From contig NC_066313.1 in NCBI RefSeq assembly GCF_022539315.1, positions 38,105,059 through 38,169,058 of the forward strand: a stretch of 64,000 nt of DNA. The letters are read 5' to 3'. Below the pieces are notes generated by a model. The model searched no databases. It worked only from the letters and a program-made list of their open reading frames with translations, and was not told the DNA's origin. Source of the DNA: Serinus canaria. Taxonomy: Eukaryota; Chordata; Aves; Passeriformes; Fringillidae. Position numbers and translations under genes: made by a program. Below, piece after piece: positions 35,409 to 46,951 of this stretch (position 1 is the first letter of the stretch; every line of letters begins with the position of its first letter).

Positions 35409-37464
35409 TTTCTAATGGCACATTAGACTAAATTAGGCTAGGCATATAAAAATATTTTGCTAATAATATTGACTATTCTATTGTTCTCAGCAGAAAAACA
35501 TATCACTAATTATGTAAAATAATTTAAGTGATTATTTTTATTTTCAGCCCGATTGTTTAAGTGGTTTCATAAACAGAAAGAATAAAAGTAGGCCATTTCC
35601 GGAAAACTCAACATTTAATAATTAGTTAATCTAAAAACTTAAAATATTTTAACACTATGATGAAGAGTTTTGACTTGGTTTAATATTGCTTTAAATAAAA
35701 AAAGGAAAAGAAAAGAAAGAGAAAACAAATGCTTTGGCTGTAAATAAATTCTGAATAATAAACCACAAATGCAACTTAATACCAGAGAACATGACCAAGT
35801 TATCCTAAGTAAGAGCGCACATTGACTAATCTGCAATAAATATCCATCATACATAAATAATAAATAAATATTTGTGCTCCTAGTTCATGGCAAATACAGG
35901 ATAATTGAATTCAGAGTATTCTTTTCCTATTAGTGGCTGTGTTAGCTTGAATTACATCATATTGGCTTTGGGCTGAGTTGCATCTACCTAATAAGTTACC
36001 ACAGATCAGCAGATGGATGTCAGCTTTCTACTCACCAAAGTGTCATTAATATTCAATGCCCTTCATGTGTTGCTAGTTCTAGCAATTGAACAGCTTTTAA
36101 TTGAAATTGCAATTGTCACTGAAAACCAGTATCCTCAACATATTAATGCTTTTAGTAACTATCTTTGTGCTTTGTGAGGCAAAGTCAATATTTAATTTTA
36201 CCTCTTTTCTTTTTTATCTTTCTACTACATACTGATTTATGTTTCAAAATTCCATCATGCTAATTTTCTAATTATTTTCTGGGTGGTCCTCCACTACATC
36301 AATTGCCTGCTATGCTAATCAGACTACAGGGAATATCTTTCTTTCTACTCATTGCCAATGTCAAAATATTCTAGAGGGGAGATGATTAGTGATGCAGCTT
36401 CATTGGATTTGAAATGTACTGAGGTCTGATCTCCCATTCAGGCACTAAACCTTTGAAATTTTACTTCATGTCAGAACAGTGCACCTGCTCCTGCTCAGGG
36501 GCATGGATTGAATGAAGGATTTACAAACCCCCAGAGAAGTTAGTCTACTCTATCAAGCAATCCTGTCAGTTTTTCTGCAGAGTCCAACTTCTAGTTATAC
36601 AATTCCTATGTTTCATCCCTCTGGTTCACCAGTGGGTAAACTAATTTCCCACCTAATGGAAGGATTTGTGACAGCTTCAATGTGACATGAGGCTAATGAA
36701 TTGAACCAGGCTGATTTCAAAACTCATTCCAACAAGAAAGACTTTATGACTTACGAATTGTTTTCACAGCTACAATTCATTTTTAAAAGAGTATTTAGCT
36801 TAGCTCAGAAAAAGTCTTTGAAGTGCCATATCCAAGCATGAAGTGACTATTTTTATTTTTTTATTCTCTCCCCATCCCTCCATCCTCACTCCCACTGATA
36901 TCTGGACTGCCGTTCCCTGGTTTCCTTTCACACTTTGCAAATATTGTCTTCTGGTATGCTCCAGCTGGCAGGAATTCAGCAGCTCTCAGTGTTCACATTT
37001 GGAATCCTGAGATGATGAGGGATTGAAGGCAAAGAAAGAATTGGACTATTTTCCCTACATGCTTCTGCAGCTGATCCCACACTTCTCAAACTAATTCAGT
37101 TGCTGATTTCTGAAATTGCTATTGCTGGTGCTATGAGTACAGACGTGCAAAGACAGTGTGAGCATGTTTCACAATTCCAAGAGATGTCATGGGGGAAATG
37201 TTTGTATGGAGAAAAATAGCCATTAGGAAGAACGTCATATTTGCTCTTACCAAGGTGAGAGTTACTTTGCTGAGCTTAAGCATAGTGCAATAAAAACTGA
37301 CTTTGAAATCATAATTACCTAATAAAAATAAAGAACTGTATTAAATATTTCTTGCCAGCTGCTCAGCTAAAGTCATGTTAGTATATGCTTTTTCTGTAAA
37401 ATCACTTTCTGTTGAGAACAGTCTAAAATAAAATATAATCACTGTTCCTGACAGAAGTTAAACC
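35409..37464. other. Unannotated interval, possible conserved non-coding DNA
   Basis: No gene or transposon is recognised. The part at about 35935-36180 is free of simple sequence, is rich in ATTA/TAAT and CAATTG-type motifs and reads like vertebrate conserved non-coding DNA. This is an impression from composition only. Confidence 0.35.
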
Positions 37465-38540
37465 AAGGATAGGATGAGAAATTGTCTAGATGCATGCAGC
37501 CAGATAGTTGCAGTTGATGGCTCTATTTTGGGGTGGAGGCTAGTGATCAGTGGTATCCATCGGGGCTCTGACTTGGATTCCGAGCTCTTTAGCAGCCCTT
37601 GATATATCCTTGATTAATATCAATTTCACAGACAACAGGATCAAGTACACAGTGATATTGAGTGCAGCCTCAGCAAGTTTTCAGATGACACCAAGCTGAG
37701 CAGTGCAGATGACACAGCAGAAGGATGGGATACCATCCAGAGGAACCTGCACAAACTTGAGAAATGGGCCAGTGGGAATGTCATGAAGTTCAACAAGGCC
37801 AAGTGCAAGGTCCTGAACCTGGAAAAATCCCAGAGATGAGCACAGATGTGGTGATGAGCCCTGAGGAGAAGGATTTGAGGGTTCTGGTCAGTAAAAGGCT
37901 GGACATGAGCCAGCAGGATTTTAGTGCTCATGGCCCAGAAAGCCAGCCCTATCAAGGGCTACGTCAAAATAGAAGTGGTCAGCAGGGTGAAGGAAGTGAT
38001 TCTCCTCTACTCTGCCCTTGTGAGAGCCCACCTGGAATACAGTATCCAAGTTTGGGGGTCCTCAGCGCAAGAAAGACAAAGACCTGTTGCAGTGAGTTCA
38101 GAGAAGGGCCAAAAAGATGATCATAGGGCTGAAACATCTCTCATGTGGAGACAGAGAGATGAGGTTGTTTAGCTGGAGAAGAGAAGATTCTGGGCACAAC
38201 TCATTTCAGCCTTTCAGTACTTAAAGGGGCCTTACAAAAAAGTTGAAAAGGAATTTTTTACACAGACAGATATTGATAGGACAAGCAAAGACGATTTTAA
38301 ATTAAAGAGGAGAGATTTAGTTTGGATATTAGGAAGAAATTCTTTACTGTGATTGTGGTGAGGCACTGGAACAAGTTGTGCATGAAAGCTGTTGGATGCC
38401 CCCCGCCTGGAAGTATTCAGTGCTGAATTGGATGGGGGTCTGAGAAACCTGATCTAGAGGGTTTTTTCCCTGCCCATGGTAGGGTGGTTGGAACTACATG
38501 ATCTTTAAGGTCCTTTCCAAACCAAACCATTCCATGACTA
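37465..38540 (+). mobile_element. CR1 LINE, 5'-truncated, best-preserved copy
   Basis: Starting near GATGAGAAATTGTCTAGATG (37478), it runs in CR1 order through GATATTGAGTGCAGCCTCAG (about 37651), TTCAGATGACACCAAGCTGA (the FADDTKL codons), GCCAGTGGGAATGTCATGAA, CCTGAGGAGAAGGATTTGAG, then ATTCTCCTCTACTCTGCCCT. The frame at 37924-38172 gives SALVRAHLEYSIQVWG, the conserved CR1 ORF2 C-terminus. It ends with ATGATCTTTAAGGTCCTTTC (38500-38519) and CATTCCATGAC. The GATTCTATG repeats are shortened to this one copy. A short deletion near 37829 and several frameshifts inactivate it. A type A LTR begins only about 18 bp downstream. Confidence 0.95.
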
Positions 38541-38558
38541 AGGCAAGAATTCTCAAAC

Positions 38559-39163
38559 TGTATTGATTTGATCCAATCAGCAGCCAAGAACCCCCACAGA
38601 CTTGTGTTTGGTTTCGTCCTCTGGAGGACAGTGAAAAAATGGAACAGAGACAGGAAAGCTCATGGACTGAGATAAAGACAATTTAATAGGTGAAGAAAAG
38701 TTGTGTTCACAGTAAACCAGAAAAAAAAAAAAATTTTCTACTTCACATCAACAGGCACATATGCAGCCATTTCCTGGAAAGTGGGACCTTGGCACAAATA
38801 ACAATGGTTGGGAAGGCAAACACAACAACCATAAATGTCCCCCAAACCATAAATGTCCTCTCCTAAATCACTTATTGCTGAGCTCAATGTCACAGCACAT
38901 GGGATATTCCTTTGGTAAGATCAGGTCAGCTGTTTTGGCCATTCCTCCTTGAAATTTTTTGCTCACTCCCAGCCAACCCTCAGGGAGAAGCAGGACGAAG
39001 GGTGGAGTGAGAAATAAAAAAAACGCTTGATGCTGTGCAAGCACTAGAACATTAGCCAAAACACTGTTGAGTTCTCTACACTGTTTTAGTCACAAATCAA
39101 AAGCATGGGACTATTGTAGGCTGATATGCAGAAAGTTGACTTCATTCCAGTCAGACCCTGTAC
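38559..39163 (+). mobile_element. Solo LTR (type A), diverged
   Basis: It starts TGTATTGATTTGATCCAATC (compare TGTCATGGTTTAACCC in the copy at 23279). It then has GACTGAGATAAAGACAATTT and AATAGGTGAAG (about 38665), CAGCACATGGGATATTCCTT then TGGTAAGATCAGGTCAGCTG (about 38893), TTGATGCTGTGCAAGCACTA, and ATATGCAGAAAGTTGACTTC near the end. It follows CR1 37465-38540 after about 18 bp, so it is either an independent insertion beside the CR1 tail or an insertion into that tail. The 3' end is fixed only to within about 5 bp. No internal region or paired LTR is present. Confidence 0.82.
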
Positions 39164-40844
39164 TCAAAATACATTTGTTAAGTACCAGATTAAAAAAAAA
39201 AAAAAATGCACTTTTCTGCTCTACTTAAACTCTCCTTGTGTTATTTGCAAACTAATCCATTTATTACATACGTTTCTGACAGGTGTAACTATATAAAATT
39301 CTGTCACACATTACAAGCTCAGTTCTACTCTTTTGGCTGTAATCTGAAAAAAGTACATACTTTTCAGAAGATTAGCATGTTCCCTCTGAGGTGAAATTCA
39401 GGCATAGTTCCCACTCAGTTTAGTATCTATGTCTGGATTATTTCTGTGTCAGGACTTGAACACTGTTTACTGAGCCCGTGAGTGCATCTTGGACAACACC
39501 TAAACTATTAAAACCAAAGGCTACCTCAGATCTTGTGCATTCATATTGTATGCACTTTGACATGGAAGATATCCCATTCCTCACACTGTGAATGTACAGC
39601 ACCACAGGGTTTGGATTCAAGCCTAGGTTCAGAAATGTGAAAAAAAATATATTTGTATGCTATGTGTCTTAGTTCCCAGTATATGCAGTAGAGATCCAGG
39701 GATTCATTAACTTTCCTAGTGTCGTACAAGAGAACTACATGTATCTGAAAGGCCCTAGTGGGACCCAGAACACATGAGACCTGCATCCTTAATGACTGGC
39801 AGATGGAGATCAGCATGAAGCACCAGAATTCTACTAGATGCTAAATATAAGCCACTGAATCAAGTCCCTAAAATCTATGGAGATAGGACAGCTATTCCGT
39901 GGTCTGGGAACTGAGTTATTTTCTAAACTCTCATGACTGAAATGTTGTTTTTGGTACTCTGGGGTATCTGAAATATCTGAGGTAGGCTGATACTTTTGGC
40001 CTACAGATTGACAGATGCAGCAGGTGGAATAAATCTATGAGAAACACAGGGACCTCTTCAAGTACCAAAGACCAGATGAAACACACAATCTCAGGCCATG
40101 GCAGATTGATGTGCCTACACAAGAACAAAATCTAAATCCTGCTATTTGTTCATTACATTCAAAATCTTGTAATGTGAGAAAAGAAACACACATGATGGTT
40201 TATTCACTGTCAGGGAATAACTGCATGTGCCCAGGGTGCTGGTCAAGGGCTCGGTGTCTCAGGTGTTTTTTAACTCAGTTGTGCTTGTGAGGGTAAAGGG
40301 CTTGAGATGGAGTAGGTGGATTGTGATGGTCAGCATTAGTAGTGAAAGATGTATCAAACCCAAAGATTTGGTTATTGCAATCACTGGACCTCCTTTGAAG
40401 ACTGAGGGTTGTAAGGTAGCATAAGATTGTCTTGATCAGGAGGGACAAAATCTTCCTTGCAAGGAAGGAGGTCTCCTGTGGACAGGAGAAAACTTGCAAT
40501 CAATGAAACAAGACCCATCTCAAGAACATGCACAAATATAGAAATGCCAAAAAGCATGGTGGTGCTGACTCTCATGCTTTCTGTTCCTGGAAATGTGAAT
40601 AACTGAATATCTCTCTGAAGTGTGTGTGTTTTCACACAGAGTGTGAAGATTGTCAGGAGGAATTAGATGTTTGTGTACATGGAGTGCATGGAGTTCTGCT
40701 GGGGATGAATGCAGAGCCAAAACAGATTTTATGGGTTAAGATTAGCATAACATGGCTCACTAGAGCTGGTTTCCTCTACAGTTCATATAATCAGGAAGAA
40801 GAATCAAATGATATTTTCTTCAGGCAAATGAAAGAAATCTTATG
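39164..40844. other. Unannotated interval
   Basis: It contains an A run at about 39192-39206. Many overlapping short frames occur at 39438-40863 on both strands but none is recognised. The stretch at about 40200-40720 is less AT-rich than its surroundings and may be the decayed body of the CR1 whose tail follows. Confidence 0.4.
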
Positions 40845-40921
40845 TTCACAGGGACTGGGTTAAATAATCTCCAGAGGTCCTTTCTAATGTCTACATTTCT
40901 GTGATTCTGTGATTCTATGGA
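40845..40921 (+). mobile_element. CR1 LINE 3' tail
   Basis: GTTAAATAATCTCCAGAGGT then CCTTTCTAATGTCTACATTT ends in CTGTGATTCTGTGATTCTAT, the avian CR1 3' UTR with two full octamer-like repeats. Sequence upstream is too decayed to assign. This tail is among the cleanest in the window, which points to a short, 5'-truncated insertion. Confidence 0.85.
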
Positions 40922-43909
40922 GGCAAGAATTTATTATTCATGTAGAAAAAGTCTTTACAACTAATCAAAATGTAGAAATCACTTACTATTATTTTAAATA
41001 CTTAGTCATACAAACAGTTATACTAAGTCCTGCTCAAGACTATTTAATTTAGGAATCAGAATAGGGACTGCTGTTATGAAGAGCCAACAACACCCCCAGT
41101 CTTTTGCTAGAAGACTGACAATACACATGGTAGGGCGTCATTTCTTCCCAGTTTACTTGGGGATATCGCTGTCATGCCATGAACAAATAAGAATTATGTG
41201 GGAACCTCAACCAATCCTAGAATTCCTGCAATGTTATGCATGCATGGAGTCTTACACTATTATGTGTACTACTGAGAAAAAAAGGATTAAAAAAAGCACT
41301 TTTAAGTGTATATGAGAGAGAATACATCTGTCTTGTGACTGCTTAGAAGTGTTACTCACACTGCCAAAATAATGGGGATGTCATTACTACACAAGATAGA
41401 ACAATAGCTAAAAATATATATTTCCTTGTTCTGTCTAGCAGCATAGATAGAAAAATTTAATCTCTCTTGTTGTAGAAAAAGTTGTCTTTGAGTGGTTTAT
41501 CTCACTGGACAGACAGTTGTGTCCTCACTAGGTCTCTCTCTTCTCCAAACCTTTAACTTCTTGAGGAACCCTGCACATTGTAGGGAGCTATACTTCACCA
41601 ATTTCTCTGTATTCAGACAGATCAGTCCCATTTTTTCCTTAGACTGAGCCTGCCCTAAGAAACTGTCATCTCATGGTGGAAAATTCAGTAAAAGTAGCAC
41701 AGAGTAGCATAAATGTTTTGATTTTTCTTCTTGTCTTGATATAGACAGAAATTGAATTGATTGAAGAAGGAGGAGGGAAAGAAGTATCTCATTTACCACA
41801 GAAAATGATAGGAATAAAAAGGCTATGTAGCCATTTCTAAACTTGGTGGAGCACTAGAAATACAGAAGTTAACCAGAAAACAAGGCACAGGTCTACCATT
41901 GAAGCCATTTCCTTGCTTCAGAGCTGATAGGATTTAGGAGGGATTTTTTATCTACATGAAAGAATCACAATTTTCCCAAGACATAAAAACATTCCCTATC
42001 ATTTTTTTTTAGAATATTTCACCTCCCACATATAGCTACTCCCATCTCATTAAATTTAAAAGTTTGCAACATGTTCCTCTCCTTACTGTAGCAAAGTAGC
42101 AAAGTACTTCTACACCTAAATATGCAAGCTCTTTAGTTTCCTTCAACATTAACTTATAAATTTTTTTGTGAGTTACCTTACAAAGAAGCAGTCAAAAAGC
42201 AGTATTTAATGTTGGCCTTAGTTCTATCCCCCAAGAGTCCAGCAATCCTATAAATTCCAAGAAATCTTAGGATATAATTTCTGACAACAATTTTACCAAA
42301 AGCTAGCCCTTTATTTCCTCCAAAAATTGTGTAGCTATACCTCATGTTAGTCAAATACCTCGTAGCTTTTGTTTTGGTTTTTAATATTGTGGGGTGTTGT
42401 GGTTTTTCTTCATTTGGTTTGGGTTTTACCAGTTAGATTCTGCTTTGCTCCTATTCTGGCACAAGTTAAAAATACAAGAGCTGTGGTAACTGAGTTTTAT
42501 ACAAAGAAGACCATTTCTTGCTCTATCAATATTTCAATGTCTTTCCTTTTTCTGTTTTGGTAGAGTTTACGTATCCTTCTTCAGAGGGGAACTTAGGCCT
42601 TTGGATTCATGTGGTGAAACTCAGGGTAATTGTTAAGACGTGTCACGGTGCAGATTAAACCTTCTGTTTGATAAAAGTCAATCTAAAGGTCTTGCCTGCT
42701 CAGTTCACTTTGCTCCTGATGTTTTCTTTCATTTTATACTGCCAGGAGGGATGCACTATACTTCCTCAACTAAGGACTTGATCAAGGGACCATTTATATG
42801 GGTAAGGCAATCTTATAAATTATATCTTATAAATTCTTTGTGGTCTTCTTTTTTAATCTGATTTGTTTTAAAAATGAAAGATTTCAAATAAAAGTATGAG
42901 TGAGGAAGGAAAATTCTGAGTATATTTTAAAATCTTTATTCCTACATCAATTCTTCAAAAAGCCAGCTGTAATAATGAAGGTGCGAACATAAATTCAGAC
43001 ACATAGGATTTCTTTAAAAAAACCCAATCCAAAGTTTCTGAAATATTTTGTGGTTTTATAAAATGAAATATATGCTAATTGGTTTATTTTATAAACCTTC
43101 ATTATGTTTTATTCAATCTTGTTAGTTGAACAAAACATGGCACACAGATTTTGAAGAACCATACAAGGAACATGTGGAACAAGAATTGGATGAACAAGCA
43201 CTAGTTTGTACAGGAGTTTAATTCTCTCCAGGATCTACAAGAATGTGCCATTTTTTGCCCTAGTACCATGAGAGTCAATAATTTAATGAAATAACAATTA
43301 AAATGAAGAGCCACCATTACTATACATTATTCACAATCATTCACAGTAATTATTCTCACTGCTGTAGCTAAACTAAGAGCAATGTGAAAAACAATTTCAG
43401 AAGGCTTTAGGAAAATGAAATCCACAGAAGTGAATGGTAAGATCAAACAACACTGAATAAAAAGATAGAACATCATGGAGGGAAATTTTTTTAGAAGTCT
43501 TGTAAAATTTCTTTCTCAAACATCAACACGCTAGTTAGTGATCCTACACAACATTAATGTCTTAGAAAAAGATTGTTTACTATCCAAGCTTCAGTGTGCT
43601 GTGGGATATAGTGAGGCCATAGAGACACCTGAAGAATCTATCCTGTCATCTCTTTATGTCCTGTCCAACAAAAATTATAAAAAATCTGTCCAGTACAGAT
43701 ATCTGTCCATCTCTTGAGATTGTCTGGGTGAAACAAATTGCATTGCTTTGAGGACAGCATTTGCAATGTTTTCATCTTTTCATTATTAGAAAAGTATAAA
43801 GTTTTGCTAATTCACAGGAAGCTTAAAGCTTCTTTTCAAAGGAATTCTCCAATCTCCCATTTTGAGCTCATTTCTTATTCAGTTACTGCAGCTAATTACC
43901 ATGAATTCC
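40922..43909. other. Unannotated interval
   Basis: No gene or repeat is recognised. Composition is AT-rich, with a T run at about 42002-42010. Confidence 0.45.
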
Positions 43910-43989
43910 TTTGGTATTCATTATAATAACACTAATTATAACAGAATTGTTTGGTATTCATTTTAATGGGACTGATCATAAGGAATTCA
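43910..43989. repeat. Diverged 40-bp tandem duplication
   Basis: TTTGGTATTCATT recurs exactly 40 bp apart (43910 and 43950). The rest of each unit is partly conserved (ATAACACTAATTATAA against ATGGGACTGATCATAA). Two copies only. Confidence 0.7.
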
Positions 43990-44640
43990 TTTGACGTTTA
44001 TAAGGACGTCACATGTATTCTGTCAGCATACAATCATAATTTAGCATCCGTGAAGTTAAACTTCAGCTGCACTTGGGAAGAATTACATATGTACCAACTA
44101 CAACTGAAGAGATGAAGGACCCAATCCAGTTGTTTGAGATGGAATTTTTTCATTATCAGCCATATTAAGAAAGTGAAACCAATTTGATGGGTGTCTTGGC
44201 ATCTGGTATAATTTATTAGCACAAAACTCACACAGATTTTCATCATTCCTTGGTGATCAACACTCTCTGTACTTGCACATAGAGCTGTATCTTTAGATGT
44301 ATAAGTTTCATATATGAATTTTAATGAAGAGTCAGCTTTATGCTATTCACTAAGAATTCAGATTCAGGCAATGAGATAAGCCTTTCTAATTCTTTACAGC
44401 TAAAGGTCAATTGTGTATACAAAGACAAAACATTCACAGCTTTTATTTAACTAATATATAGTAGTTTCAGTGTAGATCTAATGCTTTCATCAAGCTGATA
44501 ATCTCATATTGAAAATACTAGAATAACATCTCATCACTTTTCCAGGGTGGGTAATTGGTGAACAGCAGCTTAGTTATATTCATATCTATGGTAAAAAAAC
44601 AGTACAAGAAAAACATGTTGTAATCAATATAATGATTGAT

Positions 44641-44695
44641 ATGATATGATATGATATGATATGATATGATATGATATGATATGATATGATATGAT
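44641..44695. repeat. (ATGAT)n pentanucleotide microsatellite
   Basis: Eleven perfect ATGAT copies, flanked by imperfect units (GATTGAT before, GTTATATGATATATT after). It immediately precedes a CR1 3' fragment. The opposite strand reads (ATCAT)n and gives an apparent frame of repeated IISYH, which is not a gene. Confidence 0.97.
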
Positions 44696-44709
44696 GTTAT
44701 ATGATATAT

Positions 44710-44935
44710 TAACAATGGAAATTGCACTTAAATATAAGAAAACCTTCTTGACTGTGAGAGAAGTTAAACACTGAAACAAGTTTCCCAGAAATATGGTGAT
44801 GTCTCTATCCTTAGTGATACTCAGAATCTCACTGGACTTGGCCCCGAGCATATAGCTTCACTTGAAAAAATGTTGATCAGGCAGGTTGAACTAAAGATTA
44901 CTGGGATCCCTAGCAACACTAATGATTTTCTCTTT
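44710..44935 (+). mobile_element. CR1 LINE 3' fragment
   Basis: ATAAGAAAACCTTCTTGACT then GTGAGAGAAGTTAAACACTG, AAACAAGTTTCCCAGAAATA and later GGTTGAACTAAAGATTACTG then GGATCCCTAGCAACACTAAT correspond, in order, to the CR1 3' landmarks 'AAAAACTTCTTTACTGTGAG', 'GGAACAGGCTGCCCAGAGAG' and 'TTGGACTAGATGATCTC...GGTCCCTTCCAACCCTAA'. The GATTCTGTG tail is gone. It is short and strongly mutated. Confidence 0.75.
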
Positions 44936-46426
44936 TTTAATATGTAGGCAATTGGCACCTTCTCCTGCACAAAACAAATTTATTTTTACATGAAAATCAA
45001 AAGAAACAGGTCCATCTTTCAAACCAATTAGCTAAATGAATTATGTGGAACATGCCACATGTTAAGTAATCAGTCACTGTTTTCCCTTTCATGAAAGTTG
45101 CAGTTGCAAATTTAGAATCAAGCTGCTCAACCCCCCCAGTTTATTTACAGAAAGCAATATTTTGAAGAGTACACTTATAAACAGGTTGTAAGTCATGTTT
45201 TGGAGTGCTTAATTGATCTTGGAGTGTTTTAGAGGTACTCTACTAAGACTGAAGAGGGAAAGAGAATAACATATTAGCAAAGTGCTCACATGAACACCCT
45301 CTAATAATTTCTTTATTGGATATCATAACCAAATGTAGTACCAGTAATCAGTAGCTCTTAAAATACCTCAATGCAATATTTTTTTTAAGTGTGTAAACAA
45401 GGAAATTACTCAGTACTGATGCTGTTTATGATAATACAAAAAACTCATACTACACTAATATTTTATAGAAAAATAATTAGAAGATATTGACCTACTGGAT
45501 GAACTGAATGCTAATCTAAATTTGTTTTGAAAATGAGAGGACAATAATGAGTACAATCACATCTCTGTTTGAAGAAAAATGGGAAAAAATAAAATTAAAG
45601 GAATAATTTTGTCTATGTTATTTATCTGATGATCTATCCCCAACAAGAAAGGATGGAATCTATCCTGCATCCCTATTAACATCCTGAGAGACCTGTTATG
45701 CTAAATATCAAATGAGACTCCGAAATAAGTGCTTCTCTTTTTCTATATGCCTCTTTACCTTCCCCTTGGGTATAGAAGCATCTGGATTTTCAAAATCACC
45801 TGCATCAAACCTGACTTATTTAAAGTACTCAACTAGTCAATAGCAGCAGTGATGGGACTGTTATTAAATAGTTGTTCTCTCTTAATTATCATCATGTGAT
45901 TACACACAGTGTGATATTCATGTTTTTTTATGAAATTATAAACAAGGATGTTCAATTCTCTCTTTTCAACAATCAGCTGCCCTACTGCTGTCATAGGCGG
46001 ATCACCAGGCTAAGCACAACTGCTCTTTATGAATTTTGAATGTCATAAACTCAAGCGTAACTCATGATTCTAGGAAAAAATATCATTGTCACACATGTAC
46101 TTGAACATTAGTTATAATTACTCTCTTTCATTGCACAAAGTTCCTTGTATTTCTAGAACATATGAAATCTATTATGTACATAATAATCAGCTTTGAATAT
46201 ATAGAGATTTTGAGAAAACACTAGATCATTGTTACATTTTCAGAAATATTTTCAGGCGTGTCTCAATATTAACTTTAATATTGCTGATGCATATGATGTG
46301 GCTTGTGGTTTCAATAGTTCAACTATTACAATGGTCACAAGACCATAAGGGAGTCACAGTGTGAACAAATTTCAGCTCTTTTTAACTGACTGAGTTTTCT
46401 AATACATACTTTGTTCTTTTCATACT
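44936..46426. other. Unannotated interval
   Basis: AT-rich, with no recognised gene or repeat. Confidence 0.5.
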
Positions 46427-46951
46427 TGTGGGTTGACTTGGCTGGACACTGGAATCCACCAAGCCACTCTCACTCCTCTTCTCAGCAGGACAGGGAAGGG
46501 AGAAAATAGGATGAAAAAAAGCCCTTCATAAAGGCACTGTAATAAAGCAAAGAAAGAGGTCCCAAGTAAAAGCAAAGGAAAACAAAATATTTTATTTGCT
46601 ACTTCCAAACAGTAGGCAATGTTTGGCCTCTTCCCAGGAAGCAGAGGTTTAGGACATGCAGAAGTTGCCCTAAAAGACAAACAATGCAATAACAAATACC
46701 CTGGCTTTCTCCTTTTTTGTAGCTTTTATTGCTGAGCAGACATCTTATGGTATGGAATATCTCTTTGGTCAGTTTGTGTCTGCTATCTTGCCCATGTCCC
46801 TGCTCAACATTTTACCCACGCCTGGCCCCCAATGCCTTGGCTCAGCAATAGCCAAATCAGTGGGGTGTTATCAGCTCCTTTCAATGCAAAACACAGCCCT
46901 GTGGGTGCTGCTGTGGGGAAAATGAGCTCCATCTCAGCCAGGCCCAATACA
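46427..46951 (+). mobile_element. Solo LTR (mixed type A/B features)
   Basis: It starts TGTGGGTTGACTTGGCTGGA then CACTGGAATCCACCAAGCCA and CTCTTCTCAGCAGGACAGGG, the beginning I associate with the second LTR type (also at 60098). The 3' half carries TTATTGCTGAGCAGACATCT, TATGGTATGGAATATCTCTT then TGGTCAGTTTGTGTC, and GTGTTATCAGCTCCTTTCAA, which is the type A layout. It ends CATCTCAGCCAGGCCCAATA then CA. About 525 bp with TG...CA ends. No internal sequence or exact target-site duplication is seen (CATACT against ATGCTC). The mixture may simply reflect two related families. Confidence 0.85.

Noticed and set aside
37641..38172. Several 80-118-codon frames on both strands
   Set aside because: They are shadows or broken pieces of CR1 ORF2. 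Only the frame at 37924-38172 reflects the real CR1 reading frame, and it is reported under the CR1.
44518..44851. Minus-strand frames with repeated IISYH
   Set aside because: Direct translation of the ATGAT microsatellite.
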